NCBI GenBank assembly: GCA_019637395.1
Contig: JAHBVR010000005.1
Span: 322,484-386,483, forward strand
Length of the DNA stretch: 64,000 bases
Direction: 5' to 3'
Source of the DNA: Vulcanimicrobiota bacterium
GTDB lineage: Bacteria; Vulcanimicrobiota; Xenobia; Xenobiales; JADMJV01
The notes under the pieces are model-generated. The model was not told the DNA's origin, made no database searches, and saw only the letters and a program-made list of their open reading frames with translations. A program made the translations under genes and the position numbers. Positions 45,518 through 54,786 of this stretch are shown here, in pieces; the first letter of the stretch is position 1, and the number at the start of each line of letters is the position of its first letter.

Positions 45518-46114
45518 TTAATCCTCGTCGTCTTCCTCCGGTTCAGGCCCAAACTCGACCCGGTCGTAGATTTCCGCCAGAGGAAGTTCGCAGCCGATTT
45601 CGGGCAGTTCGATGACGGCCTCCAGCCCCTGATAAACCTTCCGCTCGAAACCCTGATCGGAGCGTCGATAGGCAACCACGGTGGGCTCGTCCTGCTCGAC
45701 CATGAGGTAGACAGCCAGAGAAGCAATGCGCAAGTAGCCTTCGCGCTTTTCGCCCATATCCAGCCGGCGAGTACGTCGTGAAAGGACTTCCACGATCACT
45801 TTGGGGTGGTCTTGGAAGGCTTCGTCGTCCGGGTTGGGCTGGCAAACCACCATGGCATCCGGGTAGTAGAAGCGCACATGACTGGGAAGTTGGATACGCA
45901 CCTTCATATCCGAATTGAAAGGCTCGCACTTGCGACCCTTCAGGCTCTGGCGAAAGGTTCCCAGCACGGAGGTCGCGATGCGGTTGTGGCGAGTCCGGGC
46001 ACCGGACATCGCGTGCACTACCCCGCCCACGTATTCATGCTTGATGGGGGAGTCCAGCTCACGCGCCAGATATTCGGCCGGAGAAAGGAGTTGGGTGGGC
46101 TTGAGAGCGTTCAT
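45518..46114 (-). CDS. Uma2/DUF820-family putative restriction endonuclease
   Basis: The 198-residue product belongs to the PD-(D/E)XK-like Uma2 family, abundant in cyanobacteria and related groups. Signature stretches are LLSPAEYLARELDSPIKHEY, YPDAMVVCQPNP (nuclease Asp), PKVIVEVLSRRTRRLDMGEK (Glu and the lysine side of the site) and YLMVEQDEPTVVAYRR. It ends in an acidic tail (EPEEDDED). The family is usually annotated as endonuclease, but biological targets are unknown and copies are often mobile. The ATG at 46114 begins MNALKPTQ, and the gene lies just upstream of the PIG-L gene. Confidence 0.88.
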   Translation of the reverse strand: MNALKPTQLLSPAEYLARELDSPIKHEYVGGVVHAMSGARTRHNRIATSVLGTFRQSLKGRKCEPFNSDMKVRIQLPSHVRFYYPDAMVVCQPNPDDEAFQDHPKVIVEVLSRRTRRLDMGEKREGYLRIASLAVYLMVEQDEPTVVAYRRSDQGFERKVYQGLEAVIELPEIGCELPLAEIYDRVEFGPEPEEDDED

Positions 46115-46182
46115 GGGCCCAGTATACCCGAATCGGCTGAGAGCGGCCAAGGAGGATCTGGGCGGTCCGCAGAGCAGGTGGG

Positions 46183-47484
46183 TTGCCTGTGAATGAAAGC
46201 CTGGCCTGGCTGGCCACTACTCCGGAAGGCGATGCCTTGGGCAGAGCCGCCGCGCAATCCGTGCAGATCGTGCACGAGTCCCGTCCCTGGTGGGCTTTCC
46301 CGGTGGAGCCCATGCACTGGTTCTACTCGATCTTCGGCATAGCTCCCCACTCGTTTTATGCGGCTGTTCTCTTTCTGGCCATGGCCGCGCTGGGTGGTTG
46401 GCTGGCCTCCCGGCAGGGCGGCTGGAGGGCCGGACTGGCCTGGATGACCACTTTGACCATGACCTTGATCGGTGGCATGCAGGCCCATGGCTGGCTTTAC
46501 ACACGCATCCCTTTTGGGATTCGTTATCAAGTGCCGGCGCAGGCGACCTTTCGGCTGGCCAATTTGCACTGCCATACCCAGGCTTCCGGTGGAGTGCTGC
46601 TTCCAGCCGATGCCTTGCGCTGGCACCTGAGGAAGGGGTTCACGGTAGTGGGCGTGACCGACTCCAATAAGACTTATCCAGGAGTGCGCGCCCAGAGCGA
46701 AGCCGCGGAGCAAGAACTGGGGGTGGTGGTGGTTCCCGGAGAGGAGTATCGCGGGACCACTCATTTGCTGATGTTCGGGCTGAAAGAACCGATTCGGGCC
46801 GACCAGGTCGATATCGCCAGCGCCATGGCCAGGGCCCGCGAGCAAGGAGCGCTGGTGATTGGCGCCCATACCTGGACCGGCCAGCAGACCTCTCTGCAGC
46901 TGTTCGATTGGGGCGCGGCCGGCTTTGAGGCCTGCAACGGCCCCACCACCGTCGATGAAGCTACCCTCAAGCTGGCCCGGGAGCACAAACTGGCTTTGCT
47001 CGGAAGTCTCGATTTTCGTCAGGGTAATGTCCCCAAGACGGCCACGGTGCTGCCTTATGAGGCAAATACGGCCGAAAAGGTGTTGCAGGCTCTGCGCGAG
47101 GGGCGTTGCGCCACCCTGTATTGCCCCGAGTGGCGTGAGGACACCCAATTCAGTTACTGGGTCCGGCTTCAGCACAACCTTCCTGAGCTGGTCGGAAGAG
47201 GGGGCATCTGGCTGATTCCCGGCCTGATTTTGTGGTGGAGGTTGGTTTTGCTGGCCCGCCGCTATGCTCCCTGCCAGCCTCGCAAGGGCCTGGAGATCAT
47301 ACTCATGCTGGCGATTGGCGGCGGCATCCTGGGTCTTTGGGCCGTCTGGTGGAAGTATAAGTCTGGTTGGTTTCCTTCGCTGGAACTGGCTCTCAGCCTG
47401 TGGGTCGTGGCCTGCCCGTTGGGTTGGTATCTGGCCGGCTGTGAGTGGCTATTCGGTCGGGAACGCCGCCAGCAGGCGCTCTAA
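46183..47484 (+). CDS. Membrane protein with a PHP phosphoesterase-like domain
   Basis: The frame from TTG at 46183 gives 433 residues; a GTG at 46189 with AGGTGG upstream is a likely real start. Two membrane segments lie near the N-terminus (about 55-105). A PHP-type domain follows (about 122-310): ANLHCHTQASGG (metal HxH), VVGVTDSNK, VVVPGEEYRG, VIGAHTW and LLGSLDFR. Three further membrane segments come after. PHP domains hydrolyse phosphoesters using two or three metals. A membrane-bound form may act on a lipid-linked or periplasmic phosphate ester; this is inference. The gene overlaps the convergent aminotransferase by 36 bases. Confidence 0.8.
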   Translation: MPVNESLAWLATTPEGDALGRAAAQSVQIVHESRPWWAFPVEPMHWFYSIFGIAPHSFYAAVLFLAMAALGGWLASRQGGWRAGLAWMTTLTMTLIGGMQAHGWLYTRIPFGIRYQVPAQATFRLANLHCHTQASGGVLLPADALRWHLRKGFTVVGVTDSNKTYPGVRAQSEAAEQELGVVVVPGEEYRGTTHLLMFGLKEPIRADQVDIASAMARAREQGALVIGAHTWTGQQTSLQLFDWGAAGFEACNGPTTVDEATLKLAREHKLALLGSLDFRQGNVPKTATVLPYEANTAEKVLQALREGRCATLYCPEWREDTQFSYWVRLQHNLPELVGRGGIWLIPGLILWWRLVLLARRYAPCQPRKGLEIILMLAIGGGILGLWAVWWKYKSGWFPSLELALSLWVVACPLGWYLAGCEWLFGRERRQQAL

Positions 47485-48501
47485 GTCTCCCCGGGTCAAA
47501 TCGCCCATGACGGCGATGCGGAACATTTCGTCGCTCAAGCCTCCCTGGCCGGCGTAAATGACAAAGCCCGCCTCCTTCAGGCGGTCGTGCAATTGGGCAT
47601 AGGTGACTCCGGGGGGCAACCGATAGGAGCCGAGGATGGAGGAGCGTCCCTCGCGTAAGAAGGGGTCGATTCCCAATCGGGCCAACCCTTCTTCCAGTTG
47701 GGCCGCGCGCCGGCGGTAAAGGTCGCGCCGAGCCTGCCAGCCGCCTTGATCCCGGATTTCCGCCAGCGCTTCATCCAGCCCATAACAGGCCTGAACCGCT
47801 TGAGTGAAAGGGGAACCGTCTTTTTCCTGCAGTTCGTAATAATTGTGCAGATCCAGGTAAAGAGCCGGACTGTGGCCGGGGGCTTGCAGAGCGTTGCGCC
47901 GGGCCACCACGAAAGAGACGCCGGGCACGCCGTGCAGGCACTTATTGGCGGTGGCCGCGCAAGCTTGCAGATTCCACTCTTCAAATAGGATTTCTTCGCC
48001 GCCAAAGCTGGAGACGGCGTCCAACAACATGGGGACCTGGTTTTGCCGGCACAGTTTACCCAGCGAGGCCAGATCGTTGAGCCGCCCGGTGGTGGTTTCG
48101 TGGTGCACGGCCAACACGCAGGCACAGCCGCTGATGCGTTCTGCAACCCCTGCTAAATCCATCGGTTCAGTCCAGGCGGAAGTTACCACTTCAAAGTGGC
48201 GCCCGTGGCGTTTGAGCATGGCGGCCATGCGTTCGCCGTAGACACCGTTAGCCACCACCAGGGCAGGCTTGTCGTTCGGCCCCACCAGGCTGCCGACCAT
48301 GGCTTCCACCGCGGCGGTGCCGGATCCGGTCAGCAGTACCGAGGCATACTCCTGGGAGCAGCCGTAGAGATCGGTCAGGCGGTCGCGGATGCGCCGCTGC
48401 ATCTGCAAAAATTCCGGCTCGCGGTGGCACAAGTCCGGCTTTTGCAGAGCGGCGCGCACACGCTCGCTGAGGGTAACCGGACCCGGGTTGAGTAATTTCA
48501 T
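47449..48501 (-). CDS. Class V aminotransferase, 2-aminoethylphosphonate-pyruvate transaminase-like
   Basis: The 350-residue PLP enzyme has LNPGPVTLSERVRAAL, DLCHREPEFLQMQ, VLLTGSGTAAVEAMV, VHHETTTGRLNDL, LDAVSSFGGEE and the PLP-lysine site ATANKCLHGVPGVSFV. This combination is closest to PhnW/AepZ-type 2-aminoethylphosphonate aminotransferases, which make phosphonoacetaldehyde or act in phosphonate synthesis. No phosphonatase or PEP mutase gene is adjacent. Alanine-glyoxylate or serine-pyruvate activity therefore remains possible. It overlaps the convergent PHP gene and is divergent from the exported chorismate mutase. Confidence 0.8.
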   Translation of the reverse strand: MKLLNPGPVTLSERVRAALQKPDLCHREPEFLQMQRRIRDRLTDLYGCSQEYASVLLTGSGTAAVEAMVGSLVGPNDKPALVVANGVYGERMAAMLKRHGRHFEVVTSAWTEPMDLAGVAERISGCACVLAVHHETTTGRLNDLASLGKLCRQNQVPMLLDAVSSFGGEEILFEEWNLQACAATANKCLHGVPGVSFVVARRNALQAPGHSPALYLDLHNYYELQEKDGSPFTQAVQACYGLDEALAEIRDQGGWQARRDLYRRRAAQLEEGLARLGIDPFLREGRSSILGSYRLPPGVTYAQLHDRLKEAGFVIYAGQGGLSDEMFRIAVMGDLTRGDLERLLAAFPTE

Positions 48502-48551
48502 TAGCCAGGCTACTCGACGGGGAACCGGCAGGCCTGCCCGAAGACCCTGGA

Positions 48552-49016
48552 ATGAAGAAAACTCTCCTGTTTCTCTGGCTCTGCTCCTGGCCCGCCCTGG
48601 CTCAGCAGCATATCGACAAACTACTGCAGTTGATGCAGCAAAGGCTGGCTTTGGCTCCCACTGTGGCTCAGGTGAAGTGGAACAACCACCTGCCCGTCGA
48701 GGACCCGGCGCGCGAGGAGCAGTTGTTGGAAAAGGTGCCGGAAGCGGAGCGGGCCTTTTTGCGGGCTCAATTTGAGGCCAGCAAGGTCATTCAGCAGCAG
48801 TGCCGCCGGAATTGGGTCGGGCAGCACAGTGGAGTTTTCCCCTCCGCGCCCACTCTGTCCGAGATCCGCTCCCAATTGGATCAAGTGACGAGGGAAATGT
48901 TGCAGGCGCTGGAGGCGGCCCGCCCCGAATTGGCCCGGCCCGAGTTGCTCGAAAAGGCCCTCAGCAAGTTTCCCGAAAGCGATGCCTGGAACCGCGCTCT
49001 AGAGCCACTCCGCTAA
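48552..49016 (+). CDS. Exported AroQ-gamma-type chorismate mutase
   Basis: Chorismate mutase converts chorismate to prephenate. The 154-residue product has a signal peptide (MKKTLLFLWLCSWPALAQ) and a helical AroQ core with the periplasmic-type pattern: Arg31 in QQRLALA, Lys42 in VAQVKWNNHLPVEDPAREEQ with Arg54, and FLRAQFEASKVIQQQ. Spacings between these residues match the secreted mycobacterial/proteobacterial enzymes. The mature form is slightly short. Why chorismate would be handled outside the cytoplasm is unknown for the whole class. It stands alone, overlapping the end of the convergent Hsp90-like gene by 18 bases. Confidence 0.8.
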   Translation: MKKTLLFLWLCSWPALAQQHIDKLLQLMQQRLALAPTVAQVKWNNHLPVEDPAREEQLLEKVPEAERAFLRAQFEASKVIQQQCRRNWVGQHSGVFPSAPTLSEIRSQLDQVTREMLQALEAARPELARPELLEKALSKFPESDAWNRALEPLR

Positions 49017-50825
49017 GCGGCGCACAGGGTTTTCCGGAGCCAGCATGGCGAGCTGGACCTGGTCCTGGACCAGTTGAGCCAGGGAATGGACCCCGCTGGC
49101 ATAATCCAGTCGAGCCGCCGGCGGGCGCCGGTTCTTTCCAGGCAGGCCTCGCATCCACAGACAAAGCAGCCCGGCATAGTGCTCCAGGTGGACTTTGCCC
49201 AGCCCTCCTTGCTGCTGCAGTTGTGTCAGCCATTCTTCCACCTTGGCCAGAAGGGCCTGGCGCAACTCATCCATAATGCTCTTTTGCGCGAACTCCAAAG
49301 CACCGTCATAGCTTCCGTCGAGGCTGATCACAAAACTGACGGGCAGCTGGAAGAGCGGTGTGTGCTCGCTCCAAAATCGCTTGCCGGCGCGCCGCATCAA
49401 CAAGTAGTTGGCCCCCCACTGAGAGGGTAGAATGACGGTCGCTTCCCAGCTCTCCGCGCGTACCAAAAAGCGCTCGAAAGGTTCAAAGGACAGGTCTTCC
49501 GTACTTCTGGCTTCGCGGACCCAGGGGGTGGCGTCCACGGTGGGTACTTTCAATAAACGACTGAGCTTCTTCAGGTTATTCTGGGTGGGATGCAGCAGCG
49601 GGCGGTCGTGCAGGTGGGTTGCCGGCCCGGTGTGCAGGGCCGGAAAGCGCACCAGGCTCTGGCGCAGTTCTCCCAGGGTCAGGCTGCTCTGACCGTCGCC
49701 CAGCACCAGTAGCGGCATGGGCTCCAGGGCGCTGAGCAGGGGTTGATGATTGGCCGACCGGTTGAGGCTATTCAGCAGTCCCTGTAAAAAGGCCAGCAGA
49801 TCGCCGTTGACCCGCTCGGGGTCGAGCTGGCGCAGCCAGGCGGCCGTTCCTTCCAGCACCCACTGGCGGGCCGTCTCGATGCGCTGGCGCAGTCGCTGAT
49901 TTTGCACCACGTGCTGGCGGGAAGCGTCCAGGTCCAGGCTGTCGGTGTTGATCACCCCATGAAAGCGCACCGCCTGACCGGTGAGATGGTGGCGGGCCAG
50001 AATCAAACCGCGATAGACCAGCAGCAACTGGCTGGCGCGCGGATCGCCCGGCAAAATGGCGCAGCGCAGGCTGGTGCGCGCCCGGGTGCTGCGCTGGTGG
50101 CAGAAAAACGGCTCGGCGTCGGGGTAATTGGGCAGCCCCAGCCCGGTGATTTGCGACTGGATATTGATGGTGGCCAGCGTGCCCGAAGGTAGACTGGGCG
50201 GCTCCAACTCGTAGCTGGAACGCCATTTGCCTCTTTCTTCGAAGAGAATGGGGGAAGGGGACCAGCGCGTGCGTGCCTGCAGAATCTGCAGGTCGCTGGC
50301 CGGAGCCCAGCGGCGCAGCAGCCAGCGCCACCAATCGGTCAGGGAAGCCTGGCGCTGGAGGCGCAACTCCCAGCCCGGCGTGGGCACCGGGATGGGCTGG
50401 GTCTTCCACTCGCCGCCCTCGAACCAGCCGCGCCGATCGCCGGCCAGCACTTCCAGAGCCTGGCAATATTTGGGAAAGAGGCTGTTGAAAGCCAGCCCCA
50501 GTTCGCGCAGCAGCGGCGGCTGGTCTTTGCGGAACAGGTCGCGCATCAGGTTTTCCAGTTCGCTGGCCGAAGGCGGTTTGGCATCGCAATGGAATTCCCA
50601 GCCCGTGCGCAGACAGGCCACTTTGACTTGAGTGGCTCCACCCAGTAGCGCGGCCGCGATGACCGCCAGCAAGGCCTCGGAGGAACGCGAAAAACGGCTG
50701 TTGGCCAGTTTCTCGCGGGCCTTGGAGGCGTCCAGGGTGATGCGCCCGTGCGAGTCCAGGTCGCCTTCCTCGACCAGTTGCTGTAGAAAATCGTCCAGCA
50801 TTCTATGCACCCTTTCCAGAGGCAC
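48999..50825 (-). CDS. Hsp90/GHKL-like protein of unknown function
   Basis: The 608-residue cytoplasmic protein seems to follow an Hsp90-like plan. The N-terminal part (about 45-100: FSRSSEALLAVIAAALLGGA, then QVKVACLRTGWEFHCDA) resembles a degenerate GHKL ATPase helix and strand pair lacking the usual Asn and DxG motifs. The middle part has LLVYRGLILARHHL, then RFHGVINTDSLDLDASRQHV (residues 287-306), closely like the GVVDS-DLPLNVSRE signature of HtpG. The C-terminal 270 residues are not recognised. The start is GTG at 50825; an ATG at 50801 with GGAAAGG upstream may be the true one. It diverges from the liv operon. Confidence 0.5.
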   Translation of the reverse strand: MPLERVHRMLDDFLQQLVEEGDLDSHGRITLDASKAREKLANSRFSRSSEALLAVIAAALLGGATQVKVACLRTGWEFHCDAKPPSASELENLMRDLFRKDQPPLLRELGLAFNSLFPKYCQALEVLAGDRRGWFEGGEWKTQPIPVPTPGWELRLQRQASLTDWWRWLLRRWAPASDLQILQARTRWSPSPILFEERGKWRSSYELEPPSLPSGTLATINIQSQITGLGLPNYPDAEPFFCHQRSTRARTSLRCAILPGDPRASQLLLVYRGLILARHHLTGQAVRFHGVINTDSLDLDASRQHVVQNQRLRQRIETARQWVLEGTAAWLRQLDPERVNGDLLAFLQGLLNSLNRSANHQPLLSALEPMPLLVLGDGQSSLTLGELRQSLVRFPALHTGPATHLHDRPLLHPTQNNLKKLSRLLKVPTVDATPWVREARSTEDLSFEPFERFLVRAESWEATVILPSQWGANYLLMRRAGKRFWSEHTPLFQLPVSFVISLDGSYDGALEFAQKSIMDELRQALLAKVEEWLTQLQQQGGLGKVHLEHYAGLLCLWMRGLPGKNRRPPAARLDYASGVHSLAQLVQDQVQLAMLAPENPVRRLAEWL

Positions 50826-50861
50826 AGGAAAGCTCCGCCTGAGTTTGAATAACCGTCCCCC

Positions 50862-53015
50862 ATGCGGGGACCTAAATGGCTAATTTTTTTCACGGCCACC
50901 ATGTTGCTGGGCTGTGCTCCGCCCGCTTCCCAGGAGGGAGGCGAAGTCATCCGCATCGTCTCCAGCCTACCCTTGACGGGTAGCTCACGCACTCAGTCGG
51001 AAACCATGTCCAAAGGCATGCAGATGGCTCTGGAAGAGGCCCATTATCGTGTCGGGCCCTACAAAATCGATTACTTGAGCTGGGACGACGCCACCGCCCA
51101 GGCCGGCACCTGGGACGGAGGTAAGGAAAAGGAGAATGCTCAGCGCGCCGCCGCCGACCCGGACGTGATGGCTTACCTGGGCACCTACAACAGCGGCGCC
51201 GCCAAGATTGCCATCCCCATTCTCAATCATGCTGACATGGTCATGGTCAGCCCGGCCAATACCTATTCCGGCCTGACCAAGCCGGGATTTGGCGAGAAGA
51301 CCGAGCCGGATATCTATTACCCTAAAGGTTTTCGTAATTTTTGCCGGGTTGTGCCCGCGGACGACCTTCAGGGCCAGGCCGGCGCCTGGTGGGCCCAGTC
51401 GCTGGGCGTAAAAAAGGCCTACATTCTCGATGACAAGGAACTCTACGGCAAAGGTCTGGCCAGTGTTTTCGAGCAAAGCTGTAAAGAGCGCGGTATCGAA
51501 GTGGTCGGGCGCGAAGGCATCGACTCCAAAGCGCCCGATTACCGGGCCGTGGTCAACAAGATCCGCGAAACCGGCGCCGAGCTGGTCTACTTCGGAGGCA
51601 TTACCCAGAACGGTTCGGGCAAGCTCGTCAAAGATCTGCGTGACTCCGGCAGCAACGCTTATTTCATGGGTCCCGACGCCAATAAGGAGACGGCCTTCCT
51701 GGAAGCGGCCGGCCCGGCCGCCGAAGGGGCCCTGATCACCCTGGGCGGCCTGCCTCCCGAGCAGATGAATGACGAAGCCAAAGCCTGGTATGCCCGCTAT
51801 CGCCAGCGCTTCCAGGGCGAACCCGAGGCCTACGCTATTTATTCTTATGAGGCCATGCAGGTTACCCTCAAAGCCATCGCCCGGGTGGGCGTAAAAGACC
51901 GCACCAAGATCCGTGAGGCCATCATGGCCACCAAAGATTACCACGGTCTGCTGGGCGACTGGAGCTTTGATAAGAACGGCGACACCACCATCACTTCCAT
52001 GTCCGGTTACGAAGTGGTGGACGGCAAATTCGAATTCTCGGCCGCTCTGGCTCCGGCCACCCCTCCCGAAAAGCTCACCCTCAAAGGCAAAAAAGGCGAG
52101 CAGGCCGCCGGCGGCGCCAATGCCTTTCAGATTTTCCTGGAACAACTGCTGAGCGGCCTGGCCAACGGCAGCCTGATCGCGGTGGTGGCGCTGGGCTATA
52201 CGCTGGTTTACGGACTGGTCGAGCTGATCAATTTTGCCCACGGCGAGGTTTTTATGATGGGCGCCATGGCGGCGCTCACGGGGGTGAGCATCGCCGGCGG
52301 CGGAGCCGGCATCGTGGTGGTGTTGCTGGCGGCCATGGGCTTCTCGGCCCTGCTGAATCACCTGATCGATCAGATGGCCTACCGGAGATTGCGGGGAAAA
52401 CCACGCCTGGTTCCGCTGATTACCGCCATCGGTGTGTCGTTTGTATTGATGAACCTGGGCGGCTACTGGAAGGGCTGGGCCCCCGTCTTCTTCCCCGACC
52501 TGCTGGGTAAGCACGACGTCAATCTGCTGGGTGACAACATTCACTTCAAACTGAGCCAGTTGATCGTGATCCTGGTGGCCGTGCCCTTGATGGCCGGTCT
52601 GCACTTCTTTATTCATTACACCCGGCTGGGCAAGGCCATGCGGGCCACCGCGCAAAACCCTCAGGCGGCCCGGCTTATGGGCATCGACGTCAACGCCACC
52701 ATCGGGGCCGCCTTCTGGATGGGCGGCGCGCTGGCCGGGGCGGCCGGCTGCCTCTACGGTTTTTATAACCACCAGGTGCGTTTCGACCTGGGCTTCCGCC
52801 AGGGCTTGAACGCCTTCACGGCGGCCGTGCTGGGCGGCATCGGCAACGTGCGCGGCGCCATGCTGGGCGGACTCATCATCGGCGTGGTGGAAGCCCTGAC
52901 CGCCTACTACTGGTCCCAAGCGGTGGCGCCCGCCGTGGTCTTCGGCGTGCTCATCGCCATCATTCTGGTGCGCCCCTCGGGTCTGTTGGGCTCCAATCTG
53001 CCGGAGAAAGTATGA
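50862..53015 (+). CDS. Branched-chain amino acid binding lipoprotein fused to LivH permease
   Basis: The 717-residue product joins two normally separate ABC components. Residues 1-18 are a lipoprotein signal (LIFFTATMLLGC, Cys18). Residues about 28-400 are a LivK/periplasmic-binding fold (IRIVSSLPLTGSSRTQSETM, DPDVMAYLGTYNSGAAKIAI, ILDDKELYGKGLASVFEQSC). Residues about 425-717 are a LivH permease with about eight membrane segments (LIAVVALGYTLVYGLVELIN, FAHGEVFMMGAMAAL, GIDVNATIGAAFWMGGALAG, LGGIGNVRGAMLGGLIIGVV). Sequence is continuous with no internal stop. The protein should be anchored both by lipid and by its own permease domain, tethering the receptor to the channel. It overlaps livM by 4 bases. 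Confidence 0.92.
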   Translation: MRGPKWLIFFTATMLLGCAPPASQEGGEVIRIVSSLPLTGSSRTQSETMSKGMQMALEEAHYRVGPYKIDYLSWDDATAQAGTWDGGKEKENAQRAAADPDVMAYLGTYNSGAAKIAIPILNHADMVMVSPANTYSGLTKPGFGEKTEPDIYYPKGFRNFCRVVPADDLQGQAGAWWAQSLGVKKAYILDDKELYGKGLASVFEQSCKERGIEVVGREGIDSKAPDYRAVVNKIRETGAELVYFGGITQNGSGKLVKDLRDSGSNAYFMGPDANKETAFLEAAGPAAEGALITLGGLPPEQMNDEAKAWYARYRQRFQGEPEAYAIYSYEAMQVTLKAIARVGVKDRTKIREAIMATKDYHGLLGDWSFDKNGDTTITSMSGYEVVDGKFEFSAALAPATPPEKLTLKGKKGEQAAGGANAFQIFLEQLLSGLANGSLIAVVALGYTLVYGLVELINFAHGEVFMMGAMAALTGVSIAGGGAGIVVVLLAAMGFSALLNHLIDQMAYRRLRGKPRLVPLITAIGVSFVLMNLGGYWKGWAPVFFPDLLGKHDVNLLGDNIHFKLSQLIVILVAVPLMAGLHFFIHYTRLGKAMRATAQNPQAARLMGIDVNATIGAAFWMGGALAGAAGCLYGFYNHQVRFDLGFRQGLNAFTAAVLGGIGNVRGAMLGGLIIGVVEALTAYYWSQAVAPAVVFGVLIAIILVRPSGLLGSNLPEKV

Positions 53016-54025
53016 GAGGCTTACTGCTCTTCGGATTGCTGCTGCCGCTGCTCAACGCGGCCGTGCAGGGCAGCATTCTGCCCGCCTGCTGCCAGGTGCT
53101 CATCTACTTGATGCTGGCTCAGGGCCTGAATCTGGTGGTCGGCTACGCCGGCCTGCTGCACCTGGGCTATGCCGCCTTCTTCGCGGTGGGTGCTTTTTCC
53201 ATGGCCTATCTGACCAGCCCGCAAAGCCCGTTCCATTTGCAGTGGTCTTTTTACCTGGCCCTGCCCGTGAGCGTCGCTTTCACGCTGCTGGTGGGAGCGC
53301 TGCTGGCCTGGCCCACCTTGAGATTACGCGGTGACTACCTGGCCATCGTCACCATGGGTTTCGGCCTGATGCTCGACCCCTTGATGCGCAACTACGACGA
53401 CGCCACCAAAGCCATCACCGGTATGGCCGCCATCGCCACGCCGTTCGCTGGCATCAACGCCATGATTTGGTACTATTTGCTGCTGGCCGGCGTGTTGGTG
53501 TGCGTGGGGCTGGCCTATCGAGTGCGCCATTCCAGCCTGGGACGGGCGCTTCGGGCCTTGCGCGAGGATTCGGTGGCCGCCGAAGCTTGCGGTATTTCTC
53601 TGGCGCGCACCAAGTTGCAGGTGCTGACCCTGGGGGCGGCCGTGGCCGGGCTGGCGGGGGCGCTCTATGCTTCCTATATCGGCACGCTGAACCTGGCTTT
53701 CCCTTTCGATTTCAATGGCTCGATCATGGTGCTGGCCATGGTGATTTTGGGCGGGGTGGGCAGCATTCGTGGGGCGCTGGTGGGCGGACTGGCCCTGGGC
53801 GTGCTCAATCTGATTTGTATCCCTAAGTTGATCGATGTGGTCCAGGTTCATGTGCAGCCCGGGCTGGCTCGCGCTCTCTCGGACAGCCCGGCTCTGTGGG
53901 CCAAGATCGAGCCCTGGCTGGATTTGTCCAAGGCGCAGTTCCTGATGTTCGGGTTGACGCTGGTGATCATGATGCTGTTACGGCCCGAGGGCATCATCCC
54001 CGAGCAGCCGGTAAGCTACGAATGA
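53012..54025 (+). CDS. livM: Branched-chain amino acid ABC permease LivM
   Basis: The 337-residue permease partners LivH. It has about nine membrane segments and the LivM signatures LNLVVGYAGLLHLGYAAFFA, TLRLRGDYLAIVTMGFGLM, GRALRALREDSVAAEACGIS (cytoplasmic coupling loop) and FNGSIMVLAMVILGGVGSIR, then GALVGG. The ATG overlaps the end of the LivK-LivH fusion (ATGA), and its own stop overlaps the livG start, showing tight translational coupling. Confidence 0.94.
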   Translation: MRGLLLFGLLLPLLNAAVQGSILPACCQVLIYLMLAQGLNLVVGYAGLLHLGYAAFFAVGAFSMAYLTSPQSPFHLQWSFYLALPVSVAFTLLVGALLAWPTLRLRGDYLAIVTMGFGLMLDPLMRNYDDATKAITGMAAIATPFAGINAMIWYYLLLAGVLVCVGLAYRVRHSSLGRALRALREDSVAAEACGISLARTKLQVLTLGAAVAGLAGALYASYIGTLNLAFPFDFNGSIMVLAMVILGGVGSIRGALVGGLALGVLNLICIPKLIDVVQVHVQPGLARALSDSPALWAKIEPWLDLSKAQFLMFGLTLVIMMLLRPEGIIPEQPVSYE

Positions 54026-54786
54026 GTTTGCTGGAGGCTCGCAAGGTCACCCGCCGTTTCGGCGGTCTGACGGCCGTCAGCGCGGTCGATTTCCGCCTGG
54101 AGCCGGGCATTGTGGCTTCCGTGATCGGGCCCAACGGCGCCGGTAAAACCACTTTTTTCAATTTGCTGGCCGGCGTTTATGAGCCGTCGGAAGGCAGCTT
54201 GCTTTTTCAGGGGCAGCCGTTGGCCGGGCTGACCACCCATCAGATCGTGCGCCGCGGGCTGGCCCGGACCTTTCAGAACATCCGCCTGTTTGGACCGATG
54301 AGCGTACTCGAGAATTTGCTCATCGGCATGCACACCCAGATGAAAACCAGCGTGATCAGCCAGTGGTTGAATACCCCGGCCGGGCGCGCCGAAGAAAAAG
54401 CCGCCCGGGTCAAATGCCTGGAAACCCTGGACTTTGTGGGTCTCCAAGGCGAGGCGCATAAGGCCGCCAACAGCCTGCCCTACGGCCACCAGCGCCTGGT
54501 GGAAATCGCCCGGGCTCTGGCCAGTGATCCCAAGCTGCTGCTGTTGGACGAACCGGCCGCCGGCATGAACCCCAGCGAGACCCACGAGTTGACCGAGTTG
54601 ATCGGGCGCATCCGCGACAAAGGTATCACGGTGCTGCTGATTGAGCACGATATCAAGCTGGTCATGGAAATTTCCCAGCAGGTGATGGTGCTCGATCACG
54701 GGCACAAAATTTCCGAGGGCACGCCCGAGCACGTCAGTAAAGATCCGAAAGTGATTGAGGCTTATCTGGGGGCACCCGAGGAATGA
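54022..54786 (+). CDS. livG: Branched-chain amino acid ABC ATPase LivG
   Basis: The 254-residue ATPase has Walker A GPNGAGKTTFFNLLAG, the family segment RRGLARTFQNIRLFGPMSVL, signature SLPYGHQRLVEIARAL, Walker B LLLLDEPAAGMNPSE and switch histidine LLIEHDIKLVM. The LivG-type insertion after the Q-loop is present. The start ATG at 54022 overlaps the livM stop by 4 bases; a longer frame from 53896 only reads across livM. Confidence 0.95.
   Translation: MSLLEARKVTRRFGGLTAVSAVDFRLEPGIVASVIGPNGAGKTTFFNLLAGVYEPSEGSLLFQGQPLAGLTTHQIVRRGLARTFQNIRLFGPMSVLENLLIGMHTQMKTSVISQWLNTPAGRAEEKAARVKCLETLDFVGLQGEAHKAANSLPYGHQRLVEIARALASDPKLLLLDEPAAGMNPSETHELTELIGRIRDKGITVLLIEHDIKLVMEISQQVMVLDHGHKISEGTPEHVSKDPKVIEAYLGAPEE

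Noticed and set aside
50985-52919. Minus-strand open frame of 644 codons
   Set aside because: Antisense shadow of the LivK-LivH fusion, with His/Gln/Gly-rich composition.
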